Positions 1 through 6,417 are shown, counted from the first letter of the stretch. The stretch is DNA of 11,400 bases from SAR202 cluster bacterium Io17-Chloro-G7 (GCA_002817055.1 MUCU01000058.1:1-11400); one strand, 5' to 3'. Made by a program: numbers and translations. The notes: generated by a model from the sequence alone, not told the origin.

Positions 1-86
1 CCGTCGACTCAACCATCACTACCCCTCCCCAATTCCATCATGATGGCTACTATTTTATACAAATTTCAAATTGCCATTAAGACGCG

Positions 87-311
87 ATTGCCCTGACAAC
101 AATATCCATTCCGGATGAATTCCTTGGGTGCCTGCGTATAATGGCGGCTGAACAGCGCGTCTCGATGGCTTCCATAATCCGCCATGCCCTGGAAGAAGAG
201 GCCGACGCCTATCGCCCATTCCCGCGAAGCTTGGGGATCGGTGCTTCAGGACACAATTATACCGCCCGCCGGACTGGTGATGAGCGTCCGGAGCCGCGTC
301 CGTGGCGTTGA
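87..311 (+). pseudogene. VapB-like (CopG/RHH) antitoxin, probable ATT start
   Basis: An open frame of about 74 codons reads TTISIPDE near its start, then AAEQRVSMASIIRHALEEE, and ends PRSLGIGASG...ARRTGDERPEPRPW. This is the layout of VapB-type antitoxins: an N-terminal ribbon-helix-helix DNA-binding segment and a C-terminal toxin-binding tail. In known systems the protein neutralises the VapC RNase and represses its own operon. No ATG, GTG or TTG stands where the RHH domain should begin. The codon expected to be the start (87-89) is ATT, followed by Ala-Leu-Thr-Thr, which looks like a mutated ATG. The first ATG (141) would remove the beta-strand of the RHH domain. The stop overlaps the start of the vapC remnant by three bases, as in an intact vapBC operon. 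It is scored as a pseudogene because the partner is broken and the start is lost; a rare ATT start cannot be excluded. The family assignment rests on remembered family patterns. Confidence 0.6.
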
Positions 312-415
312 TCCTAGAAACTGGACCTCATTGCGCATCCCTGGACCGGAGTGACGCTGACTATCTCGCTTGCCGCAGGCTCATCGAGACAGCAGATGAA
401 TGGTGGACTGAGTAG
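308..415 (+). pseudogene. Truncated VapC (PIN-domain) toxin remnant
   Basis: Starting at a TTG that overlaps the antitoxin stop, a 35-codon frame reads LILETGPHCASLDRSDADYLACRRLIETADE and then ends after four unrelated residues. The pattern matches the first quarter of VapC PIN-domain RNases (usually about 130 residues), which begin with a hydrophobic strand, an acidic residue and a TGP motif, then a segment with D-x-D-H/Y and a CRRL helix. The first metal-binding Asp seems to be replaced by, or shifted to, Glu. The remaining acidic residues and most of the fold are missing, so this cannot be an active nuclease. No continuation was found downstream: the next minus-strand gene ends 17 bases later. 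Confidence 0.55.
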
Positions 416-431
416 ATGAACCGCGGCCCCA

Positions 432-839
432 TTACCGTAAGAGCCGATATCTCGTTACTGAGTAAATAACCGCTTCATTCTGCTGCACGGTCCTTCGTCG
501 GCGAGGCTTGAATTTCACGTTCCCCGTGTGTTCCTGGTTTACAGACATCTCGATTGAAACGTCGGTCTTACTTTCCAACATATACGATGTGACCAAGAAA
601 GGGTAGGACGCGTCTTGCGTTGTATACTCAGAGAGCTTGGGAATGATTTCCTGTGTCAACCGCTGCTCATCAAACATTCCGTACCATCCGGTCACTCCCT
701 TGCCTTTCAACGGGGTAGAACTCTCAAGCGTACATTCGTATGCGGCAACACGATGCTCCGAAAGCCTTCTTCGAGATTGTGGCGGCGGTTTATTCACAGA
801 TTCCTCTTCGCGCTCTTCAATTGCCTTTGGAAGAGCCAC
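432..839 (-). CDS. Hypothetical protein, downstream of retropepsin-like gene
   Basis: This 135-residue protein is not recognised. It starts at a GTG preceded by a plausible ribosome site (AGCGAGG about ten bases upstream), 25 bases after the stop of the aspartyl-protease-like gene and on the same strand, so the two are probably cotranscribed. The N-terminus is charged (EEREEES), the middle is ordinary globular sequence with several Tyr residues (VTGWYGMF, TSYMLES), and the C-terminal third is basic, with a run KPRRRR. There is no signal peptide or membrane segment. A Lys/Arg-rich tail could mean nucleic-acid binding, but that is inference. Frames on the opposite strand also stay open here, so coding status rests on the start context and operon spacing rather than on homology. 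Confidence 0.4.
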   Translation of the reverse strand: MALPKAIEEREEESVNKPPPQSRRRLSEHRVAAYECTLESSTPLKGKGVTGWYGMFDEQRLTQEIIPKLSEYTTQDASYPFLVTSYMLESKTDVSIEMSVNQEHTGNVKFKPRRRRTVQQNEAVIYSVTRYRLLR

Positions 840-864
840 AGGTTCTTTGACCTCGCTACCCGTG

Positions 865-1221
865 TTATTTCAGCAAGCCTGTCACCGGCACAAGTTGCTC
901 CAGCAACGGGTCGACACCAAGATGAAACAACTGCAGGGTTGTGGCTCCAAGCAGTGGTGTGATGCCCGCCGGTCCGAAAACCACTTGAGTGGTCCGCTCG
1001 CGGCCATCCAAGCGCAACCGAGCTTCGCCTACGTCGTACTCCACGATGGTTTCGTCGGCCAGGCTATAAGCAAATCGGTCCACCGCTGTGATTCCCAACC
1101 TTTCCAAAATCTCCTGGGGCAGAACGGTGTCGCTGGACCCTGTGTCAACTAGCGCCTGAACCTGCACAAATTGACTGCCACCGAGGTCGCCTACTTGGAG
1201 AGCTACGGAGAATGTGCCCAT
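865..1221 (-). CDS. Retropepsin-like (clan AA) aspartic protease
   Basis: A 118-residue protein with the single-domain pepsin-half fold typical of bacterial clan AA proteases. ALVDTGSS at residues 23-30 carries the catalytic Asp26 of the D-T/S-G triad, and a hydrophobic-hydrophobic-G motif (PLLGATTLQLF, about 89-99) forms the second conserved element. The C-terminus (LGVDPLLEQLVPVTGLL) is also usual for this family, and the length is complete. Such proteins act as homodimers, each chain giving one Asp; bacterial substrates are largely unknown. The ATG has a strong ribosome site (AAAGAGG, five bases upstream). No signal peptide is seen, so it is probably cytoplasmic. It lies between a tRNA fragment and an unrecognised gene on the same strand. 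Relatives are often found beside toxin-antitoxin genes and other mobile accessory genes. Confidence 0.85.
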   Translation of the reverse strand: MGTFSVALQVGDLGGSQFVQVQALVDTGSSDTVLPQEILERLGITAVDRFAYSLADETIVEYDVGEARLRLDGRERTTQVVFGPAGITPLLGATTLQLFHLGVDPLLEQLVPVTGLLK

Positions 1222-1293
1222 TGGACCTCTTTACAGTCTTGCAAAGCATAACACTGTGATGAAATAGGGCTTATGGGTTTAAGTAATCTTTGG

Positions 1294-1339
1294 TGGTGGG
1301 CCCGGCAGGTGTCGAACCTGCGACCCGTCGGTTATGAGC
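1294..1339 (-). repeat. Displaced tRNA 3' fragment (direct repeat, putative attachment site)
   Basis: These 46 bases are identical to 1831-1876, the 3' part of the intact tRNA gene, in the same orientation and offset by 537 bases. The match starts at the last base of the 5' anticodon stem, covers the whole anticodon loop, variable loop and T arm, and runs through the 3' acceptor strand and CCA. Outside these limits the two loci diverge. This is the layout left when an element integrates into a tRNA gene with the crossover at the anticodon loop and carries a copy of the 3' end. The fragment lacks the 5' half and cannot form a tRNA. Confidence 0.85.
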
Positions 1340-1343
1340 AAAA

Positions 1344-1561
1344 TTACCGCAACTGTGCGAACTCCTCCAAGCTCAATCCCGCATCTTTGATCAATCGTCT
1401 GAGTAGGCCTCGGTCCAATTCTCGATGCCTCGGAACTAAAGCCTGCGCCGGTTCGAATGATCCAAGATCATATGGCTACCCCTCGTGTGCCTCCATGTAT
1501 ATCCAACCCGCCTCATTAGGCTAACAAACTCGTCGCCCGATATTACGGGGAGGCGGTTCAC
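1344..1561 (-). pseudogene. hicA: hicA toxin gene, frameshifted
   Basis: The first frame, from a GTG sharing one base with the hicB stop, reads NRLPVISGDEFVSLMRRVGY and then WRHTRGSHMIL, before a stop at 1436-1438. A second frame of the same strand continues with LVPRHRELDRGLLRRLIKDAG and SLEEFAQLR, ending at 1344-1346. Joined, they give a complete HicA of about 72 residues: an N-terminal helix, the GSH motif with the catalytic His, a VPxHxELxRG segment and the C-terminal helix. HicA is a small double-stranded-RNA-binding-fold mRNA interferase. The frame changes in the interval 1441-1473 by one base. As sequenced, the product would be about 39 residues and inactive. Possible causes are toxin inactivation, a sequencing error or, less likely, recoding. 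The stop lies four bases before the tRNA fragment. Confidence 0.75.
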
Positions 1562-1770
1562 TACTCTGCGACCTCTACCTCTTCGACCGCCTGGACGGGT
1601 ATGGTCTCACCCTGCTCGCGGATGCTGAAGATATAACCCTCAATGGCTTCCTTTATGTTGGCAATAGCCTCTTCTTTACTTTCACCTTGCGAGTGGCAGC
1701 CTGGCAGAGACGGGCAACTGACTATGATGAAGCCGTCTTCACCATCTTCGAGGGTCACAACGAATTTCAT
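1561..1770 (-). CDS. hicB: HicB-family antitoxin
   Basis: A 69-residue protein beginning MKFVVTLEDGEDGFIIVSCPSLPG and continuing with CHSQGESKEEAIANIKEAIEGY, the HicB pattern: a partially degraded RNase-H-like domain in which the PSLPGCHSQGE stretch is diagnostic. The chosen ATG (1770) has AGGTGG five bases upstream; a TTG seven codons earlier has no ribosome site. There is no C-terminal DNA-binding domain, so this is the short HicB type. HicB binds and neutralises the HicA mRNA interferase. The order is hicB then hicA, with a one-base overlap. The gene lies 60 bases downstream of the tRNA gene in the same direction, so the tRNA promoter may transcribe it. The antitoxin frame is intact although the toxin is frameshifted. 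Confidence 0.85.
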   Translation of the reverse strand: MKFVVTLEDGEDGFIIVSCPSLPGCHSQGESKEEAIANIKEAIEGYIFSIREQGETIPVQAVEEVEVAE

Positions 1771-1830
1771 CCTGTCCACCTTACAATTCAAGCCAAACTG
1801 GTTGAAGCCATATATGTATCCGGCGGGAAT

Positions 1831-1905
1831 TGGTGGGCCCGGCAGGTGTCGAACCTGCGACCCGTCGGTTATGAGCCGACTGCTCTACCGCTGAGCTACG
1901 GGCCC
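1831..1905 (-). tRNA. tRNA with CAU anticodon (elongator Met or Ile2)
   Basis: On the minus strand a complete cloverleaf can be drawn: a perfect 7-bp acceptor stem (GGGCCCG with CGGGCCC), D arm GCTC/GAGC, anticodon stem GTCGG/CCGAC with loop CTCATAA (anticodon CAT), a five-base variable loop, T arm GCAGG/CCTGC with loop TTCGACA, discriminator A and an encoded CCA. It does not have the three-G anticodon stem or the usual mismatched first pair of an initiator tRNA. CAT may mean elongator Met or the Ile2 tRNA whose C34 is changed to lysidine by TilS; the sequence does not decide. Its 3' part is duplicated at 1294-1339. Confidence 0.95.
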
Positions 1906-1913
1906 TTGAATGA

Positions 1914-1942
1914 AGCTTATGCTCCGAGGTTGGGGGTGTCAA
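1914..1942 (-). promoter_or_regulatory. Sigma70-type promoter of the tRNA gene
   Basis: Read on the minus strand, a consensus -35 box TTGACA (1937-1942) is followed 17 bases later by TAAGCT (1914-1919) as a weak -10 box, which places the start of transcription a few bases before the mature tRNA 5' end at 1905. The perfect -35, ideal spacing and position support it. No terminator is evident between the tRNA and hicB, so transcripts may continue into hicB and hicA. Confidence 0.55.
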
Positions 1943-1987
1943 TAATGCTGGGTCTTCGCTGTGTCTTCAGGGGGGATTGTTCGCTGC

Positions 1988-3337
1988 TTAGATCCCCAGT
2001 TGCTCCTTAAAGTCAGGGTCCCATGCGCCTATCAAGCCTCTTTCCAACGCCTGTTCACGGGGTATCTGGGGGCTGGCCTCTCCGGTTGATGGCACGGTGG
2101 CGATCACTGCGTCTTGCACCAATTCCCGGTATGTGCCATCGTCCACTCCCAATAAATCTTGCAGCAGCGGTTGGTTGTGCTCGCCGAAAGTGGGCGACGG
2201 ACCCTGGATTTTCAGGGGGCTGCCGGAAAACTTGTACGGTCGACCAATGAAAGGCCGAGTGCCTATATTGCGTTCGGAAGGATAGGTTACACGCTCTAGG
2301 AAGCCGCGACTGTGGTATTGGGGATCGAAGTGGACGTCTTTCCCCGTGATCACCGGGCCTGATGGGATGCCTTGAGCTTGCATCAGGTGCATCAGTTCGT
2401 ACTTGTCGACGCCTGATGTCCAAGCGGTGATAATATCGTCCAGCTCGTCGTGGTTGCGTCTCCTGGCCAAAACATCGGCATACCTGTGGTCGTGGACCAA
2501 TTCCGGCCGGTCCATCAACCCGCACAGGGCGGCCCACTGTCCATCGTCGCCCACCGACAAGGTAATCCACTGGTCTTGCCCCAACGCCGGGTAGCACCCT
2601 TGAGGAGCGCGGCTTGGGTGCCGGTTGCCAATCCTTTCGCCTTCTCGACCATTGGCGATGGCGTCCATGATGTATTCCGAGGTGAACATTACGCCCGACT
2701 GGTACATTCCCATGTCCACCCACTGACCCTTGCCGGTCTTGTTGCGATAGCGCAGGGAGGCGCCGATGGCGAATAGAGCCGCCCAGGTAGACAAAAAATC
2801 GACGAAAGACGCCCCGGCTTTGGCTGGTGGTCCACCTGGATAACCGGTGATCCAGCAATGCCCGTGGGTTGCCTCTTGGGTGGTCGCTTGCGCCGGATAG
2901 CCCGAGTAGGGACCGTCTCCATGGCCGTAACCGGTATTCGACACCAAGACTAGGTCCGGTTTGATTTTTCGCAGGTTCGGGTAGTCCAAACCCCAACCCC
3001 GCATGACCCGCGGGGTGAAGTTTTCCATTACCACATCGCTAACCCTGACCAGCTGCCGAAACAGATCACGGCCTCGTTCGTCGGTCATGTCCAGGGTCAA
3101 AGAGCGCTTGCCCCGGTGGATTAGGTTATAGGTCGACGGCCGGTTCCACCAATCGTCGCCATGCTCCCCGTCGGGGAATGCGCCAGCGAAGCCCCCGGTG
3201 CGGGTAATATCCGGGCGTCCGGGCCCTTCGACTTTTATGACTTCCGCCCCCATGTCCGCCAGCAGACCGCCGGTATAGGGCAAGGCGAAGACGTAGGTGG
3301 AGTCCAGAACCCGAATTCCTTCTAATGGCAGTGTCAA
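1988..3337 (-). CDS. CaiB/BaiF class III CoA-transferase, catalytic Asp present
   Basis: A 449-residue family III CoA-transferase, which moves CoA between carboxylic acids through an Asp-linked mixed anhydride. The N-terminal GIRVLDSTYVFALPYTGGLLADMGAEVIKVE (residues 7-37) is the family's CoA-binding start, VMENFTPRVM lies at 103-112, and Asp180 in ASFVDFL aligns with the catalytic Asp of formyl-CoA transferase. RNKTGKGQWVD follows at about 198-208, and the PTFGEHNQ motif is near residue 392. The C-terminus extends past the usual end by about 45 residues, with a Pro/Glu-rich stretch. The start is a TTG, with a weak ribosome site. It lies 32 bases downstream of a second family member and is surely cotranscribed with it. 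Substrates cannot be predicted; related enzymes handle formate/oxalate, carnitine, benzylsuccinate or bile acids. Confidence 0.93.
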   Translation of the reverse strand: MTLPLEGIRVLDSTYVFALPYTGGLLADMGAEVIKVEGPGRPDITRTGGFAGAFPDGEHGDDWWNRPSTYNLIHRGKRSLTLDMTDERGRDLFRQLVRVSDVVMENFTPRVMRGWGLDYPNLRKIKPDLVLVSNTGYGHGDGPYSGYPAQATTQEATHGHCWITGYPGGPPAKAGASFVDFLSTWAALFAIGASLRYRNKTGKGQWVDMGMYQSGVMFTSEYIMDAIANGREGERIGNRHPSRAPQGCYPALGQDQWITLSVGDDGQWAALCGLMDRPELVHDHRYADVLARRRNHDELDDIITAWTSGVDKYELMHLMQAQGIPSGPVITGKDVHFDPQYHSRGFLERVTYPSERNIGTRPFIGRPYKFSGSPLKIQGPSPTFGEHNQPLLQDLLGVDDGTYRELVQDAVIATVPSTGEASPQIPREQALERGLIGAWDPDFKEQLGI

Positions 3338-3369
3338 TTTCTCTCGTTACCTCAATTTCTAGCTAGCAG

Positions 3370-4563
3370 CTAGATCACGTTTAGCTGGCACAAGCGGACC
3401 AAGTCCTGTTGAGAGAAGTCCAGACCTTCCACGTATATCTCATGGTTGTGTTGTCCCAAAGTTGGGGCTGGGCCGCAATGAGCATAGGGCGTCAGGCTGA
3501 GATTGAATAGCACCGCCGGTACCTTTATTTTGCCTATCACTGGGTGCTCAACCTCCCGGTAAAAGCCTCGAGACTCCAGTTGAGGGCATTCGGCCAGTTC
3601 CGAAGGCGTTTGCACCAGGCCAAACAGCATTCGGGTTTGGGCCGCCTTAGGGAACAACTCCCACTTGCTTCGGTCTTTAATGTTGTTCAGTACAATCTCG
3701 TCCAGTTCTTCCCCGTTTTGGGTGCGCTGGGCTTGGTCGGAAAACCGAGGTTCCAGCATTTCCGGAGACTCAAAAAAGCCGGATATATCCTGCCACGAGG
3801 CTCCTCCGCCCGTCTGGACTATGATCCAACCGTCCTCGCAGGGCATGGGATGGCCGAACATGCTGCCGGAAGGCCGTCTCCTGACCGGAGTGCTGCCGTT
3901 AAAAGGGTACATGGTCTGGGTGGCCAACATGGTGGAAGCCACGCACTCGGTTGTGGAAACGTCGATGTGCTGGCCTTGACTGGTGTTCAATTGCATAAAC
4001 AGGGCCATAGACGTTGCCCCCGCAGCGTTCAGACCGCCTTCGTACTGGGCTTGGAATCCGCCATGCTTAAGCGGCTCCTGCCCTTGAACGCCACTGATGC
4101 TCATGATCATTCCCATGGCATAGTTGACGATTTCCTCTCCCAGGTACTGGCTGTAGGGACCCTCTTGCCCGAAGGGGGTTATGGAGGTCATCACCAAACT
4201 TGGGTTAACCTCGGCCAAATCTTGGTAGCCCAAGCCCAGTTGGGAAAGGTAGCCGGGTTTATAGCTCTCGATGATCACGTCTACGTGTTGAGCCAGTAGT
4301 TTTAGTAGGGATTTACCGGTGTCGGTTTCCAGGTTTAGGGTTGCCCCCTTTTTATTCAAGTTCATCACCAGAAAAAACAAGCTCTTTTCCAGGTGGGGAT
4401 CGTCGCCGAAGAAGGGGCCCATCTTGCGCAACGTAGCGCCACCGGGGGGTTCCAACTTCAGCACGTCGGCCCCGTAATCGGCCAGTAACCTGGCGCAAAA
4501 AGAACCGGCGATATCTTCGCTCAGGTCCAGTACCTTCACCCCTTCAAGCACGCCTACAGGCAT
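3370..4563 (-). CDS. CaiB/BaiF family CoA-transferase, catalytic Asp replaced by Gln
   Basis: A 397-residue paralog of the downstream gene. The ATG at 4563 is chosen because GGAGG stands five bases upstream; an in-frame TTG 15 bases earlier has no such site. The family start GVKVLDLSEDIAGSFCARLLADYGADVLKLE, the ESYKPGYLSQLGLGY segment and the PTLGQHNHEIY motif are all present. Aligning HGGFQAQYEGG with the ASFVDFLST of its partner puts Gln173 where the nucleophilic Asp should be, so this chain alone should not catalyse transfer by the usual anhydride mechanism. Class III enzymes are interlocked dimers, and succinyl-CoA:benzylsuccinate CoA-transferase (BbsEF) is known as a two-subunit member with the Asp in only one. 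A heteromer with the downstream product is therefore the best reading. It could also be a homomeric enzyme with altered chemistry. Confidence 0.92.
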   Translation of the reverse strand: MPVGVLEGVKVLDLSEDIAGSFCARLLADYGADVLKLEPPGGATLRKMGPFFGDDPHLEKSLFFLVMNLNKKGATLNLETDTGKSLLKLLAQHVDVIIESYKPGYLSQLGLGYQDLAEVNPSLVMTSITPFGQEGPYSQYLGEEIVNYAMGMIMSISGVQGQEPLKHGGFQAQYEGGLNAAGATSMALFMQLNTSQGQHIDVSTTECVASTMLATQTMYPFNGSTPVRRRPSGSMFGHPMPCEDGWIIVQTGGGASWQDISGFFESPEMLEPRFSDQAQRTQNGEELDEIVLNNIKDRSKWELFPKAAQTRMLFGLVQTPSELAECPQLESRGFYREVEHPVIGKIKVPAVLFNLSLTPYAHCGPAPTLGQHNHEIYVEGLDFSQQDLVRLCQLNVI

Positions 4564-4657
4564 TGGGGCCTCCGACAATCATTTTCTTCGAACACCGAAG
4601 GCAAACCGCAGAGTTGGTTCATCAAGGGTCTCTTTCGGGCGGTGTCTTGGAGAACCA

Positions 4658-4672
4658 TTCTCGAGCCGAGAA
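4658..4672. promoter_or_regulatory. Palindrome in divergent intergenic region, possible operator
   Basis: TTCTCG AGC CGAGAA is a perfect inverted repeat of six bases around a three-base centre. It lies between the divergent CoA-transferase operon and the Kelch lipoprotein gene, 95 bases from one start and 136 from the other. Its size and symmetry suit a dimeric repressor, but a palindrome this short also arises by chance. The rest of the 4564-4807 gap shows no convincing promoter or gene. Confidence 0.2.
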
Positions 4673-4807
4673 GGATTGTAGCCGAACAGGCACGGCAAGG
4701 CAACAAGAACGGGTCGAGAATTTCATCTGGTCCGATCTAGAATTTCGGGCGTATAGTCAATTACAACACGAGTGCTGAGAAGGGGTGCGTAAGAGGCAAA
4801 TAAAATC

Positions 4808-6306
4808 ATGTCAAACACCAGAGCACTTCTAATACCGGCAATCTTGGCAATATTCACCCTGGCCTGCGGAACGGCAGCTACAATAGCGCCCGAAGCGTTA
4901 GCTGTCCCGACGATTTCCCCACCGCAACTTCAGGACAGCCTCGCAACGTTACCCCTGCGACTAACGTTGTGGCGACCTCGGAGCCAGCACAACAAGCTCC
5001 TTCAATTGCCACAGCAACGCCTGCCAAAGCAACGCCGCCCAAGCCTCCTGCGACCAACCAGCCATTACCGACAACCCAACCCCCAAGGGCTCAAGCCTCG
5101 GGAACCGGAGAAGTCACATTAACCGCTGCCGAAATCCGCGGCCTTAAACATCTAGGTATAAGGTCGGCCTTAGCCGACCTGGCGCAAAGGGCTGGGCAGG
5201 CCGGGAATGAACCAGCAGGTGTAAGGATAATATCAGCGCAACTCGTGACCTGGCCCGATGCTAGCCTGGGTTGCCCTGAGCCGGGAACATCCTACGCTCA
5301 GGTGTTGACTAAAGGCATCCAATTGCTCCTGCTTTACGAGAAGGAGGAGTTTGACTACCGCATCGCTGGCATCCACGGTCGTCTTTGCGAGAGCGTCCTG
5401 CCCGGTCAGGTGTTGGAATCGCAGCCACTAATTGGGATTTGGGCCAGCCTGGCCGATATGCCCACAGCCAGAGGCGAGGTGGCGGCAGCCGTAGCAGGCG
5501 GGAAGGTTTACGTGATGGGCGGCTTCGGCGCGGGCGCTACCGCCAATGAGGAGTACGACCCGGCCACCAACACCTGGCAGAAGCGCGCGCCCATTCCCAG
5601 AGGCGTGGACCACCCAGCCGCCGTTGGCCTGAAAGGTCAGATATACCTGGTTGGCGGGTTGGACGGACGCTGGGGACCGGTTGGCAACGTGTGGGCCTAC
5701 GACCCGGAAGCCGACTCCTGGACGGCCAAGTCCCCATTGCCCACAGCCAGAGGCGCTCTGGCAGCAGTAGCTCTCGGCGGCAAGATCTACGCAATAGGTG
5801 GTAGGGACGCAGTACAGGACCTAGGGGCCAACGAAGTATACGACCCGGCTATGGATTCCTGGCAATCCCTTAAGGACCTGCCCACCGCGAGGGACCACCT
5901 CGCGGCGGCGGCGGTTGGTGAAAGGATTTATGCCACCGGCGGCAGACTTACGTCCTACGCTCGCAACCTGCCGATCAACGAGGAATACGACCCTGATCCG
6001 GACGAATGGACCAAGCGGGCGCCATTACCAACGGCCAGAAGCGGTATCGGCGCAGCAGCGGTCCAGGGACGAATTTACGTTTTTGGCGGCGAGGCCATTG
6101 AAGGAACGTTTGACGAGAACGAGGCCTATGACCCAAGTTCGGACCAGTGGGAACCTGCGCCCGCATTGCCCACGGCCAGGCACGGCATCGGCGTCGTCAG
6201 CCTAGGAAATCGCATCTACGTCCTGGCTGGCCGACTCACCCCCGGCGGCTCGGGCAGCGCCCTGAACGAGGTCTTTATCGTTTTGAGTGAAGCCGGTTCG
6301 GATTAG
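4808..6306 (+). CDS. Kelch-repeat lipoprotein, frameshifted in its linker
   Basis: The first frame starts at ATG 4808, after AAGAGG 11 bases upstream, and encodes a lipoprotein signal peptide with lipobox TLAC (Cys20), then a short Ala/Pro segment. The body lies in another frame: a Thr/Pro/Ala linker (about 4921-5105), a domain with VTWPDASLGCPEPG around 5245-5290, and six Kelch repeats from about 5443 to 6290. Most repeats show LPTAR, an IYxxGG strand end and EYDPxxxxW. Six Kelch units make a beta-propeller, probably ligand- or glycan-binding at the cell surface. One extra C in the run at 4917-4920 would join the frames as TISP-TATSGQP. A GTG at 4969 gives an open 445-residue frame but lacks a ribosome site and would lose the export signal. 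Whether the shift is real or a homopolymer error is undecided. Confidence 0.8.
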
Positions 6307-6394
6307 CTTGAGAGTTCCTGGGTTCGACTTCCTGAAGCGGTTGCTTGGGCTTCCAGAAAACGGCGCTGGTTGATACGAGGCTACCCCCTCTTAA

Positions 6395-6417
6395 TCTCCC
6401 CCTTCGTAAGGGGGAGA
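6395..6417. repeat. Perfect hairpin of a dispersed palindromic repeat
   Basis: TCTCCCCCTT and AAGGGGGAGA form a 10-bp stem around the loop CGT. It sits between the convergent Kelch and kinase genes. Neither strand has a T-run directly after the stem, so it does not look like a classical intrinsic terminator, although it could slow polymerase from both sides. C-run/G-run palindromes like this are common dispersed repeats in environmental bacteria. The rest of 6307-6596 holds no gene that I can support. Confidence 0.6.

Noticed and set aside
637..1152. Open plus-strand frame of 171 codons
   Set aside because: It lies antisense to the well-supported aspartic protease gene and its downstream neighbour, and its translation resembles no protein family.
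1294..1339. Second functional tRNA gene
   Set aside because: The D arm, the 5' acceptor strand and nearly all of the 5' anticodon stem are absent; only the 3' 46 bases are present.
2055..2996. Minus-strand open frame of 313 codons in another frame of the Asp-bearing CoA-transferase
   Set aside because: Arg/Pro-rich translation without motifs, entirely inside the true gene.
3544..4299. Plus-strand open frame of 251 codons
   Set aside because: It is antisense to the CoA-transferase paralog, whose family motifs fill the opposite strand; it has no ribosome site or recognisable motifs.
4563..4778. Plus-strand open frame of 71 codons in the divergent gap
   Set aside because: No ribosome site, no similarity, and it overlaps the start region of the CoA-transferase operon.
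4910..4924. Programmed -1 frameshift at the C-run in the Kelch gene
   Set aside because: The bases do not fit an X-XXY-YYZ slippery heptamer in the reading frame and no downstream stimulatory hairpin is close; a simple one-base loss explains it better.
6395..6417. Bidirectional intrinsic terminator for the convergent Kelch and kinase genes
   Set aside because: The stem is strong, but neither side has a run of T after it; kept as a repeat only.
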